15,436 bases of DNA, taken from Candidatus Kerfeldbacteria bacterium (lineage in GTDB: Bacteria > Patescibacteriota > Patescibacteriia > UBA9570). A program made the position numbers and the translations under genes. The notes beneath the pieces were generated by a model. The model was not told the DNA's origin. It saw only the letters and a list, made by a program, of their open reading frames with translations, and did not search any database. Shown here piece after piece: positions 1-8,097 of this stretch (positions are counted from its first letter, which is position 1; every line of letters starts with the position of its first letter). The DNA lies in contig JACQPW010000067.1 in assembly GCA_016207285.1 (NCBI GenBank), positions 1-15,436 of the forward strand, written 5' to 3'.

Positions 1-993
1 ATTGGGATCGATTTAGGAACCGTCAATACGCTGGTCTACGTGCCCAAGCGTGGTATTGCGATTAACGAGCCATCGGTAGTAGCCGTCAGTCAACGGGATG
101 GCAAAGTGTTAGCCGTTGGCAGTGAAGCCAGAGAGATGTTAGGGCGCACACCAGACACCATTGTGGCTAAGCGACCGTTGAAAGAAGGGGTGATTGCGGA
201 TTATAAAACCACTGAAAGTATGTTGCGCTATTTCATTAATAAGGCGCTGGGAGGTGTCCGGTTCATCAGTCCAGAAGTGATGATTGCCGTACCGGCCGGG
301 ATTACCTCTACTGAACGGCGCGCAGTGATTGATGCCACCTTGCAAGCCGGAGCGAAAGCGGCTTTCATTATTAAACAGCCCGTTGCCTCCGCCATTGGGG
401 CCGGTATTCCGATTGGTTCGGCCTCTGGCCATATGATTATTGAAATTGGCGGTGGTACCAGTGAGATCGCGGTGATTTCACTGGGTGGGATTGTGGCCAA
501 TACTTCGGTACGCATTGGTGGTACTAAATTTGATGCAGCTATTCAGGAGTATGTGCGCAAACAATACAATTTAGCGATTGGTGAGCGCAGTGCGGAAGAG
601 CTGAAAATTAAAATTGGCTCAGCGTTGCCGTTAACGGAGAAATTATCCATGGATATTCGGGGACGCGATATGATTAGTGGATTACCACGCACAGCTACCG
701 TCACCTCGGATGATATCACTGAAGCCATCCAAGATGAGTTGCAAGGTATTGTGCAGGCGGTTAAAACCGTGTTGCAAGACACACCGCCAGAGTTATCCGC
801 CGATGTGATTGATAAGGGTATGGTCATTTCTGGTGGCACCGGCCTGTTGCGCAACTTAGATGAATTATTAGCTCGGTCGATTAACGTACCGGCTTACGTA
901 GCGGATGATCCGTTACAAAACGTGGTAAAGGGGACAGGGGTGGCATTGGAAAATCTAGAATCCTACAAGCGATCCATTTTGTCTACCCGATGA
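1..993 (+). CDS. mreB: MreB-family actin-like protein, divergent paralogue (5' partial)
   Basis: This is an actin-fold cell-shape protein. MreB forms membrane-bound filaments that guide the elongasome. The reading frame is open from base 1 and already encodes the phosphate-1 motif (IDLGTVNTLVYV), so only about 10 to 15 N-terminal residues lie outside the window; the internal GTG at 40 is not the start. It aligns throughout with the second MreB at 7057-8097, including the RGRD and DDPL segments and the C-terminal GTGV-LEN. It differs at nucleotide-site positions. The Glu before Pro in the EEP motif is Gln (KQP, codon 376-378). The Asp of the DIGGGT motif is Glu (EIGGGTSE, codon 442-444). The adenosine-side GGGS is GGTG. 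The region matching the hydrophobic membrane loop is about two residues shorter and lacks the FSIF stretch. Its TGA stop overlaps the next ATG (ATGA). It is probably a specialised filament partner or a slow ATPase. Confidence 0.93.
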   Translation: MGIDLGTVNTLVYVPKRGIAINEPSVVAVSQRDGKVLAVGSEAREMLGRTPDTIVAKRPLKEGVIADYKTTESMLRYFINKALGGVRFISPEVMIAVPAGITSTERRAVIDATLQAGAKAAFIIKQPVASAIGAGIPIGSASGHMIIEIGGGTSEIAVISLGGIVANTSVRIGGTKFDAAIQEYVRKQYNLAIGERSAEELKIKIGSALPLTEKLSMDIRGRDMISGLPRTATVTSDDITEAIQDELQGIVQAVKTVLQDTPPELSADVIDKGMVISGGTGLLRNLDELLARSINVPAYVADDPLQNVVKGTGVALENLESYKRSILSTR

Positions 994-2138
994 TCACCAT
1001 TGGTATCGATGCTTCACGTGCCAATGTTCGCCAGCGCACTGGGACGGAGTGGTACTGCTATTATCTATTGCAGCAGTTTGCTCAGTTGTACGACCCCAAG
1101 CAGCATAGGGTGATTTTATATGTCAAAGAGCCACTGGTAGAGGATTTGCAAACCTTACCTAAAGATTGGTCGGTGCGGGTGTTGCACTGGCCACCTAAAT
1201 TATTATGGACGCAACTGCGTCTATCATTACAGATGTGTTTACCCTGGCAACGTCCCGACCTGTTGTTTATCCCAGCCCATACCATTCCTATCATCCATCC
1301 CAAGCACACGATCTATGTGGCACATGACTTGGGCTTTGAACGGGATCCACAGCTGTATGCTAATACTTATATTGGTGGGCGGTGGCTACATTGGTTGATC
1401 AAACTGTTCACGTTGGGACGGTATGGTACCACCGAACTAGATTACCATCGCTGGTCGATGCGTTATGCGGTGCACCACGCTAGTCGGATTATTACCATTT
1501 CTCAGTTTACAAAACGCGAATTGCAAGCCTGTTATGCAGTAGCGGATGAGCGTATTGCGGTGGTGCATAATGGGTATGATCAAACCCAGTATGTACCAGC
1601 TGCGCCCACGACGAGTCCCGCGGCGGTGCCCTATTTGTTTTATGTTGGTCGCATTGAACGTAAAAAAAATATTAATCATTTACTGCAAGCCTTTGCGTTA
1701 CTCAAAACCCAGTATCATTTGCCACATCAATTATGGTTGGCCGGTCACTTGGGGTATGGGTTTGAAGACTTCCAACCCACTGCCGATATCAAACTGCTCG
1801 GCTATATTACTGAGGCAGACAAATTAAAGTTATTGCAGCAAGCCGACTTGTTTGTCTTTCCGTCGCAGTATGAAGGTTTTGGCATTCCGGTGATTGAAGC
1901 GCTAGCCTGTGGTACTAAAGTAGCTTGTTCGGACATTCCACCATTGCGAGAAATTGGTGGCGCGGCTTGTTGGTATTATGACCAAACTGATCCCGCAGCG
2001 ATGGCAGCAGTGATGCAGCAGGCATTGGCGGCTGATCTCGCAACATTCCGCCAGCGTGCCTTGGCTCAAGTGAAGCCGTTTTCCTGGCAACGGTGCGGTA
2101 CGGAAACTTGGCAAGTTTTGTTAGGCAACGTACACTAG
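990..2138 (+). CDS. GT4-like (GT-B fold) glycosyltransferase
   Basis: This 382-residue cytosolic enzyme probably transfers a sugar from a nucleotide-sugar donor to a surface glycan or glycolipid; neither donor nor acceptor can be read from the sequence. The N-terminal Rossmann domain starts at once with IGIDASR and a TGTEWY segment (residues 4-22). The linker ends near HNGYD (193-197). The C-terminal donor domain has YVGRIERKKN (218-227) and a clear EX7E motif, E295 to E303 within EGFGIPVIE, followed by the GTKVACSDIPPLRE segment. There is no signal peptide or obvious membrane helix. The ATG start overlaps the upstream mreB stop as ATGA and places the family's IGID strand at the N-terminus. 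Its position after an mreB paralogue fits an envelope role, which is inference. Confidence 0.9.
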   Translation: MITIGIDASRANVRQRTGTEWYCYYLLQQFAQLYDPKQHRVILYVKEPLVEDLQTLPKDWSVRVLHWPPKLLWTQLRLSLQMCLPWQRPDLLFIPAHTIPIIHPKHTIYVAHDLGFERDPQLYANTYIGGRWLHWLIKLFTLGRYGTTELDYHRWSMRYAVHHASRIITISQFTKRELQACYAVADERIAVVHNGYDQTQYVPAAPTTSPAAVPYLFYVGRIERKKNINHLLQAFALLKTQYHLPHQLWLAGHLGYGFEDFQPTADIKLLGYITEADKLKLLQQADLFVFPSQYEGFGIPVIEALACGTKVACSDIPPLREIGGAACWYYDQTDPAAMAAVMQQALAADLATFRQRALAQVKPFSWQRCGTETWQVLLGNVH

Positions 2139-2143
2139 ATCGT

Positions 2144-3094
2144 ATGCACTACACCCGTCCGTTGATTGGTAATGCCGCCGTGATGCATTACTTGCAGAAA
2201 GTTGTAAAAAATGGTATAGTCCCTCACGCCCAAATTTGGGTTGGCCCAAATCAGATCGGAAAAAAAACGTTCCTTGCCAATCATTTGTTCGAGCGCTGGT
2301 GTGCGCAGGGTAAGGCGTGTTTAAAATGCCTGACCTGTCGTCAACTGCAGCATGATCATTACGCTGGCTTACGCTGGTTAGAGGGTAGTGCCTTGGATAT
2401 GGCTACTGTACGGTCCGTTATCCAAGAAGCAGCCGAAACAAGCCTCTCCGCCCAGCACCGTGCCATTGTCATCACACAAGCGGAGCAGCTCGGTATTCAA
2501 GTCTACAATGCGTTACTCAAACTGCTCGAAGAGCCGCGTAATCAGATCACGATCTATTTGTTAACCACGAGCTTGGATCCCTTACCGGCGACCGTGCAGT
2601 CACGGTGTAGTGTGATCTACTTTCAGCCGGTGCCAGTGGATGAGTTAAGCGTTGCCTTCCCAGATCTGGCTGAGTACATTGGGTTGGCGAATGGTTTACC
2701 AGGAAAGTTGTTGCGCTGGCAGAAACCAACTCAACGTCAGCAGTCTGTGCAGCAATTACAAGATTGGTTGGCCATTGTGCATAGTGTGCCCGTTGAGCGT
2801 CTGCAGCCAGCGGCCCGCCTACTCCCTGACCGTGCCAAAGCGGTTGATCTGAATCGGCAGTTAGATCAACTCGAACTAGTGATTCAATTGTTGTTAGCCA
2901 GTCAAACTGGCTTAACCACTACGATTGATCCGGCTCTGCACCAGCAGCTTGGACAGGCCGCTCAGCAGTATGATCTACGCCACACCGTGGCAGCCCTGCA
3001 CCAGCTGGCAACAGCCCGCCGCAGCCTAGTCAGACAAGTCCAACCAAAGTTAGTCATGACCAATTTACTTTTGAATATCTATCCAAGCGTATGA
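2144..3094 (+). CDS. holB: DNA polymerase III delta' subunit (clamp loader)
   Basis: This is a AAA+ clamp-loader subunit that helps load the sliding clamp on DNA. I chose the ATG at 2144, five bases after the previous stop; an in-frame GTG at 2093 would add 17 residues and overlap the glycosyltransferase. From that start the protein is 316 residues. It has a P-loop-like GPNQIGKKT (34-42) and a four-cysteine zinc module C53, C59, C62, C65 with C-x5-C-x2-C-x2-C spacing. It also has the conserved NALLKLLEEP helix (about 122-131), a sensor-1-like TTS (141-143) and the SRC motif (153-155). The Walker B region is degenerate (VITQAEQL), which fits delta' rather than the DnaX ATPase. The C-terminal collar domain is poorly conserved. 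A small DnaX-like protein is the alternative, but the length and motifs favour delta'. Confidence 0.88.
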   Translation: MHYTRPLIGNAAVMHYLQKVVKNGIVPHAQIWVGPNQIGKKTFLANHLFERWCAQGKACLKCLTCRQLQHDHYAGLRWLEGSALDMATVRSVIQEAAETSLSAQHRAIVITQAEQLGIQVYNALLKLLEEPRNQITIYLLTTSLDPLPATVQSRCSVIYFQPVPVDELSVAFPDLAEYIGLANGLPGKLLRWQKPTQRQQSVQQLQDWLAIVHSVPVERLQPAARLLPDRAKAVDLNRQLDQLELVIQLLLASQTGLTTTIDPALHQQLGQAAQQYDLRHTVAALHQLATARRSLVRQVQPKLVMTNLLLNIYPSV

Positions 3095-4197
3095 AGCGTT
3101 TTTTTCTCTTCTTGATTCCAACCCTATTACTGGGTGTGAGTTGCAGTGAATCCTCTGATGGGGGAGTGTATCAATCACTCGACTCAGGTGAGACCTGGGA
3201 ACAGGCGGTGTTTGTTAGTTCTGATGGCAAGCGCACGGAAACAATCAGTGAAGTGGATGTGGTGTCGATGGTGTTTCATCCAGAAGATCCCAATATTATT
3301 TATTTAGGTACCAAGGCTAATGGTTTGTATATTAGTTTGACGGGCGGTGAACGCTGGATTCAGTCCAAGGTAGATAGTGGCAATATTCGTAGCATTGTGG
3401 TTGATCCAGTAGACCCAAGCAATGTGTACATTGCCAAGGATAAGTCTGTCCAAAAATCGACTGACGAAGGCTTAACCTGGGAAACAGTTTATACGGATGT
3501 GCAAGGTGGTAGCATTACCGTAGTGGCGGTGGATAGCTTTGAACACAGTCGGGTGTATGCGGCCACGTCTACCGGTACAGTATTAAAAAGCTTTGACTAC
3601 GGAGTCAATTGGGATTTACGTCTACAGCTTGGCGACGGTATCAAACAGCTATTGATTGCCCCACATGATACGCGCATTATCTACGCCTTAACGAATGATG
3701 AAGAATTGTACCGCTCGTTATCAGCCGGAGAATTTACCGCTGCGGAAACGGCCGACAACATCAATTCCGGTTGGGCAGAGTTGATTACGAAAGAGGTCAA
3801 AACAGAATTCGATGATATCGACAAGATCTTTGCCATGAGCCTAGACGTCAATGATTCTAGCATCGTTTATTTAGTCACCCGTCGGGGATTGATGAAAGGA
3901 ACCAATAATGGGGATGACTGGCAGGATATGATTACCTTATTGGGCGTATCTGACAAACAAAATGATGGGATCCTGAATGTAGCTTCGGTGCCGGGTAAAC
4001 CCAATGAACTGTATTTTACCCTTGGTCATGTACTGCATAAATCCGTCGATGGCGGTGTCACTTGGAAAGTAATTGAAGATTTTCCATCCAGTAGAACTAT
4101 CCAACAACTATTGATTGACCCACAGACACCCAATGTCATGTATGCTGGAATGTACAAAGTAGAAGAAGAGGGCGGTCTCCTTAAAGCAAAGAACTAA
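3091..4197 (+). CDS. Secreted Asp-box (BNR/sortilin-like) beta-propeller, probable lipoprotein
   Basis: This 368-residue exported protein has no function assignable from sequence. The N-terminus is a short basic-hydrophobic signal (MKRFFLFLIPTLLLG) ending in GVSC, with Cys18 as the likely lipidation site. The lipobox is imperfect because the -3 residue is Gly. The mature part carries at least six Asp-box motifs of the S-x-D-x-G-x-x-W type, ending at about W36, W89, W130, W174, W277 and W325. Each is preceded by a hydrophobic DP-x-x-P-x-x-(I/V)-Y strand motif. This is the pattern of BNR/Vps10-like beta-propellers, which often bind proteins or glycans. No sialidase catalytic residues are evident. 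The start overlaps the holB stop as ATGA. Its place in a housekeeping operon suggests a conserved envelope role, which is inference. Confidence 0.82.
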   Translation: MKRFFLFLIPTLLLGVSCSESSDGGVYQSLDSGETWEQAVFVSSDGKRTETISEVDVVSMVFHPEDPNIIYLGTKANGLYISLTGGERWIQSKVDSGNIRSIVVDPVDPSNVYIAKDKSVQKSTDEGLTWETVYTDVQGGSITVVAVDSFEHSRVYAATSTGTVLKSFDYGVNWDLRLQLGDGIKQLLIAPHDTRIIYALTNDEELYRSLSAGEFTAAETADNINSGWAELITKEVKTEFDDIDKIFAMSLDVNDSSIVYLVTRRGLMKGTNNGDDWQDMITLLGVSDKQNDGILNVASVPGKPNELYFTLGHVLHKSVDGGVTWKVIEDFPSSRTIQQLLIDPQTPNVMYAGMYKVEEEGGLLKAKN

Positions 4198-4199
4198 TT

Positions 4200-4733
4200 A
4201 TGGCAACAGCTTTTGAACCAATCGTTGAACATTTACGCAAATCACTCTCTACCATTCAGGTGGGTCGAGCTAGTCCAGTGTTGTTGGAAGGGATTATGGT
4301 GGAGGCCTATGGCACCAAAACACCCTTAGAACAGCTGGCCAGCATTACGAGTCAGGGGGCCCAAGCCTTATTGATTCAAGCCTGGGATCAAAGTATTACC
4401 AAAGATGTCGAGCGTGCGTTACGTACCTGTGGTCGCGATTATAACCCAGTGGTAGATGGCGTCACTATTCGTTTGCCATTTCCTCCCTTGACCGAAGACA
4501 AGCGCAAAGAGTTGGTGAAGTTAGTCGGTGAACGGGCGGATGAAGCTAAAGTGCACATTAAACTGGTGCGCGAAGAGTTAATGCACACCGTAAAATCGAA
4601 TAAGGCCGACAAAACCATCTCCGAAGACCAAGCCTTTGCTGAGCAAAAGGAGATTCAAAAACAAGTGGATCATTTCAACCAATTAGTCACTGAAGTGGCA
4701 GCAGCCAAGTCAGCGGACATCATGCAGTTATGA
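4200..4733 (+). CDS. frr: Ribosome recycling factor
   Basis: RRF splits post-termination ribosomes together with EF-G. The 177-residue product has the family core: VGRASPVLLEGIMVEAYG near residues 21-38, the domain II beta-barrel including AWDQS, then RLPFPPLTEDKRKELVK and a long C-terminal helix rich in charged residues. It is about eight residues shorter than the usual 185, mainly because the first helix begins late: about 21 residues precede GRAS, against about 30 in E. coli. No upstream in-frame start is plausible, since the previous gene stops two bases before this ATG. The stop overlaps the rseP ATG (ATGA). Confidence 0.96.
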   Translation: MATAFEPIVEHLRKSLSTIQVGRASPVLLEGIMVEAYGTKTPLEQLASITSQGAQALLIQAWDQSITKDVERALRTCGRDYNPVVDGVTIRLPFPPLTEDKRKELVKLVGERADEAKVHIKLVREELMHTVKSNKADKTISEDQAFAEQKEIQKQVDHFNQLVTEVAAAKSADIMQL

Positions 4734-5824
4734 TTTGGCAATCGGCCGTCAGTTTTGTGGTCATCCTCGGTTTGTTGGTATTGGTGCACGAGTTAGGTCA
4801 TTTTTTGGTAGCCCGGTTATTTAAAGTGGGTGTGGATGAATTTGGATTTGGTTTCCCGCCCCGGCTGTTCGGAAAAACCATTGGTCAAACCGTCTACTCT
4901 ATTAATGCCATTCCGATCGGTGGGTTTGTAAAAATTAAAGGGATTATTGAGGAAGACGGAACGAATGCACACACACCACACGCAGACCACTTTACAGCCC
5001 AGCCACTCTGGAAACGATTCAGCATTTTGATTGCTGGTATTGTGATGAATTATCTCTTAACGATTGCGCTGTTGGCGGTTGGGTATAGTGTCGGGATGCC
5101 ATCCTATTTGGATCAGTTGCCAGCCAGTGCCAGAATCATGGATCGTGCCATTACGGTAGCCGATATTACCCCAGATGTGCCAGCCGCGGTGGCTGGATTA
5201 ACCACTGGAGACGCCATTACCGCAGTCAATGGTACGACCGTCACCACACTCAGTGAGGTCAAGCAGCAGTTGGTGGTCGGGCTGCCTGGAGACAGCGTAA
5301 CCTTAACCGTACAGCGTAATGGTGAAACCGTTGGCATCACAGCCACCACCATCGCGTTAGCGGATGGTGTGCCTGGGATTGGCGCCTATTTTGTGGAGAC
5401 CGGTCGGGTACAATTGCCGGTCGGCCAAGCCATCCTCCAGGCCAGTCAACAAACCTGGCAATTAACCAAAGGGCTAGCGCTGGCTTTTGTGGGGTTACTG
5501 CGCAGCGCTTTTCAAGGTGAAGATGTGTCGGCAGCTGTCTCGGGTCCGGTTGGTATCGCCACCTTAACCTATCAAGCCACTCAATTAGGGTTTGTGTATT
5601 TGATTCAATTTGCCGCCCTACTGTCTTTGAATTTGGCCGTCTTCAACCTCTTGCCGTTCCCACCACTCGATGGTGGCAAACTTATTTTTGTGGTACTGGA
5701 GGCTATTGTCCGTCGACCCGTACCAATGCGTTGGCAAATCGCTGTCCATAACATTGGGTTTATCATCTTTCTTATTTTTATCATGGCCGTAACCGTCAAA
5801 GACGTCATCGGTCTCGTATCTTAA
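4730..5824 (+). CDS. rseP: Site-2 zinc metalloprotease RseP family
   Basis: This is an intramembrane protease of the M50 family that cleaves membrane-bound regulators or leftover signal peptides. The 364-residue protein has the HExxH zinc site (H20, E21, H24) in the first membrane helix. It then has IPIGGFVKIKG (61-71), a second helix around 98-122, one PDZ domain (about 142-208) and a GPVGIA motif (272-277). A third helix leads into N-x-x-P-x-P-x-LDG with D314 as the third zinc ligand, and a fourth helix lies near 341-358. E. coli RseP has two PDZ domains; this shorter form with one resembles many Gram-positive homologues. An frr-rseP-proS order resembles the frr-cdsA-dxr-rseP-proS order of other bacteria with cdsA and dxr missing. 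No anti-sigma substrate gene is visible nearby. Confidence 0.95.
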   Translation: MIWQSAVSFVVILGLLVLVHELGHFLVARLFKVGVDEFGFGFPPRLFGKTIGQTVYSINAIPIGGFVKIKGIIEEDGTNAHTPHADHFTAQPLWKRFSILIAGIVMNYLLTIALLAVGYSVGMPSYLDQLPASARIMDRAITVADITPDVPAAVAGLTTGDAITAVNGTTVTTLSEVKQQLVVGLPGDSVTLTVQRNGETVGITATTIALADGVPGIGAYFVETGRVQLPVGQAILQASQQTWQLTKGLALAFVGLLRSAFQGEDVSAAVSGPVGIATLTYQATQLGFVYLIQFAALLSLNLAVFNLLPFPPLDGGKLIFVVLEAIVRRPVPMRWQIAVHNIGFIIFLIFIMAVTVKDVIGLVS

Positions 5825-5825
5825 T

Positions 5826-7064
5826 ATGCGTCAAACACAGCTTTTCACTAAAACCAGTAAGCAGTTAAATCAGGAAGAAACCAGCGCCAATGCTCAATTA
5901 TTGGTGCGCGGTGGTTATATTGATAAGCTGATGGCCGGAGTGTACACCTTGTTACCATTAGGAAGGCGTGTAGTCGACCACATTGAACAGATTATTCGTG
6001 AAGAGATGGATGCGGTCGCTGGTCAGGAAGTCTCTATGCCAGCTCTGCAGCCCAAGGATAACTGGGTGAAGACCGGCCGCTGGGACAGTATGCGCGATAT
6101 TCTGTATACCATTAAGGATGAAGCGGGTCATGAATATACACTTGGTCCAACCCACGAGGAAATTGTTGTGCCTTTAGCAAAACAGTTTATTCAATCCTAT
6201 AAAGATTTACCGATCTCTATTTACCAGTTCCAATCGAAGTTTCGTAAAGAGTTGCGCCCTAAATCGGGTATTCTGCGTGGTCGGGAATTTTTGATGAAAG
6301 ACATGTACTCCTTTCACGCTACGGTAGAGGATTTAGATGCGTATTATGAGCGGGTCACTGCCGCCTACCTGCGAGTCTTTACGCGTCTCGGTTTACAGGA
6401 CGTGACGTATTTAACCTATGCCTCCGGCGGAGTCTTTTCAAAATATTCACATGAATTTCAGACCGTGACGCCAGCGGGTGAAGATACTATTTATATTTGT
6501 GACGGTTGTCGTTTAGCCATTAATCATGAAATTCGCCATGAGACACCCCACTGTCCTAGTTGCGGTAAGGATCAATTTACGACGGCGAAAGCGATTGAAG
6601 TGGGGAATATCTTCAAATTGATGACCAAGTTTTCAGAGCCATTTGGGCTGGGCTTTACGGACGCCAGCGGGGCTCGTTTACCGGTGATCATGGGCTGTTA
6701 TGGAATGGGTTTGACTCGTTTATTGGGTACGATCGTGGAGATTGATCATGATGAGAAGGGGATTATTTGGCCGGAGGCGGTTGCCCCGTATCGGGTGCAC
6801 CTCCTGAATTTGAGTAAAGATAGTGTTCAAGCAGATGCGGCTTACGCCTCTTTACAGGCAGCAGGTGTTTCGGTACTGTATGATGACCGTTTGGTCTCCC
6901 CAGGTGTAAAACTAGGGGACGCTGACTTACTTGGTTTGCCACAACGCGTGGTGATTAGCCAAAAAACCGGGACAAATGTAGAAGTAAAATTACGCTCACA
7001 ACCAGACAGTCAATTAATACCATTTGATCAATTATTAGCTACCCTCACTACCCCCAATGTTTAA
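5826..7064 (+). CDS. proS: Prolyl-tRNA synthetase, short form without the editing domain
   Basis: This class II synthetase charges tRNA-Pro. At 412 residues it is far shorter than the roughly 570-residue bacterial type. Visible parts are motif 1 around 36-74, the TxE-type proline-pocket loop GPTHEE (108-112), motif 2 with FRKE and the RGREFLMKDMYSFH segment (139-164), and motif 3 GCYGMGLTR (290-298). An anticodon-binding domain follows from about 320 and ends with LYDDR and the LG-x-P-x-R-V-V segment. Where the YbaK-like editing insertion normally sits, only about 35 residues occur, carrying two CxxC pairs (C225/C228 and C243/C246) that could bind zinc. The ATG lies one base after the rseP stop. 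The 3' end overlaps mreB by 8 bases. Confidence 0.96.
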   Translation: MRQTQLFTKTSKQLNQEETSANAQLLVRGGYIDKLMAGVYTLLPLGRRVVDHIEQIIREEMDAVAGQEVSMPALQPKDNWVKTGRWDSMRDILYTIKDEAGHEYTLGPTHEEIVVPLAKQFIQSYKDLPISIYQFQSKFRKELRPKSGILRGREFLMKDMYSFHATVEDLDAYYERVTAAYLRVFTRLGLQDVTYLTYASGGVFSKYSHEFQTVTPAGEDTIYICDGCRLAINHEIRHETPHCPSCGKDQFTTAKAIEVGNIFKLMTKFSEPFGLGFTDASGARLPVIMGCYGMGLTRLLGTIVEIDHDEKGIIWPEAVAPYRVHLLNLSKDSVQADAAYASLQAAGVSVLYDDRLVSPGVKLGDADLLGLPQRVVISQKTGTNVEVKLRSQPDSQLIPFDQLLATLTTPNV

Positions 7065-8097
7065 TCGTTTATTCGGCAGTGTTTCAAAAGATATTGGTAT
7101 CGACCTCGGTACGGCCAATACCTTAGTGTATGTGCGTGATCGTGGCATTGTGATTAATGAGCCATCGGTGGTGGCAGTCAATACACTGACCGATCAAATT
7201 TTGGCCGTTGGTCAAGAAGCCAAAGCCATGGTAGGGAAGACACCGGCACATATTGTGGCGACGCGTCCGTTGGTGAATGGGGTGGTGTCAGATTTTGAAG
7301 TGACTGAAAAAATGCTGAAACATTTCATCGACAAAGTGCACCGCGAATCCTTTTCCATCTTTCCACGACCCAGAGTGGTGATTGCTATTCCACTAGGCGT
7401 CACGGAAGTAGAGCGTAAAGCGGTCGAAGATGCAGCCAAGAATGCGGGTGCCAGAGAGGTGATTTTGATCGAAGAACCGATGGCGGCCGCGATTGGCTCG
7501 CGCTTACCCATACAGGAATCCACCGGTACGATGATTGTGGATATTGGTGGCGGTACTACCGAAATGGCTATTATCTCTTTGGGTGGGGTAGTGAACTGGC
7601 GATCGCTACGCACAGCCGGAGATGATCTCAACCAGGACATCATTAACTTCTGCCGGGATGAGTTCAATTTATTGATTGGGGAGCGCACTGCGGAACTGGC
7701 TAAAATCCAATTGGGGTCAGCCTTACCGTTAGAAGAAGAATTAGAAACGACCATTCGTGGGCGTGACCTCATTACTGGTTTGCCGCGCGAACTGACCTTG
7801 ACGAGCCGTCATGTGCGCGCCGCTCTAGAACGTACCATGAACTTGGTGATCGAAAATATCTGTACGACGATTGAAACCACACCACCAGAATTATTAGCTG
7901 ACATCTATGAACGCGGCATTATGCTGACCGGCGGCGGTTCTTTATTGAAACGTATTAACGAACGGATCGCTACGGCGACCAATATTCCAGTGCATGTGGT
8001 GGATGATCCCTTAACGGCGGTAGCACGTGGTACCGGTGTGGTGTTAGAAAATCTTGACCAACTGAAAAAGACTATCCTCTTTACCAGTAGCACATGA
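7057..8097 (+). CDS. mreB: Rod-shape determining protein MreB (canonical)
   Basis: This 346-residue actin-like ATPase forms membrane-associated filaments that organise lateral wall synthesis with MreC, MreD, RodA and PBP2. It has a short N-terminal amphipathic segment (MFNRLFG), phosphate-1 IDLGTANTLVYV (15-26), catalytic Glu140 in IEEPMAAAIG, phosphate-2 VDIGGGTTE with Asp162, and adenosine motif TGGGSLL. A hydrophobic FSIF stretch at 99-102 is a candidate membrane-insertion loop. Unlike the paralogue at 1-993, all nucleotide-site residues are conventional. The ATG lies inside the proS 3' end (8-base overlap), and its own stop overlaps mreC as ATGA, which suggests tight translational coupling. 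This is the copy joined to mreCD-mrdA and is likely the main shape filament. Confidence 0.97.
   Translation: MFNRLFGSVSKDIGIDLGTANTLVYVRDRGIVINEPSVVAVNTLTDQILAVGQEAKAMVGKTPAHIVATRPLVNGVVSDFEVTEKMLKHFIDKVHRESFSIFPRPRVVIAIPLGVTEVERKAVEDAAKNAGAREVILIEEPMAAAIGSRLPIQESTGTMIVDIGGGTTEMAIISLGGVVNWRSLRTAGDDLNQDIINFCRDEFNLLIGERTAELAKIQLGSALPLEEELETTIRGRDLITGLPRELTLTSRHVRAALERTMNLVIENICTTIETTPPELLADIYERGIMLTGGGSLLKRINERIATATNIPVHVVDDPLTAVARGTGVVLENLDQLKKTILFTSST

Noticed and set aside
2093..2143. GTG start adding 17 residues to holB
   Set aside because: It overlaps the glycosyltransferase by 46 bases, while every other start here is ATG and the ATG at 2144 precedes the family's IGN segment closely.
7212..7772. 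Long open frame on the minus strand (186 codons) opposite mreB
   Set aside because: It is fully antisense to the conserved mreB, has a low-complexity Ser/Ile/Thr-rich product with no recognisable motif, and a similar shadow appears opposite the other mreB.
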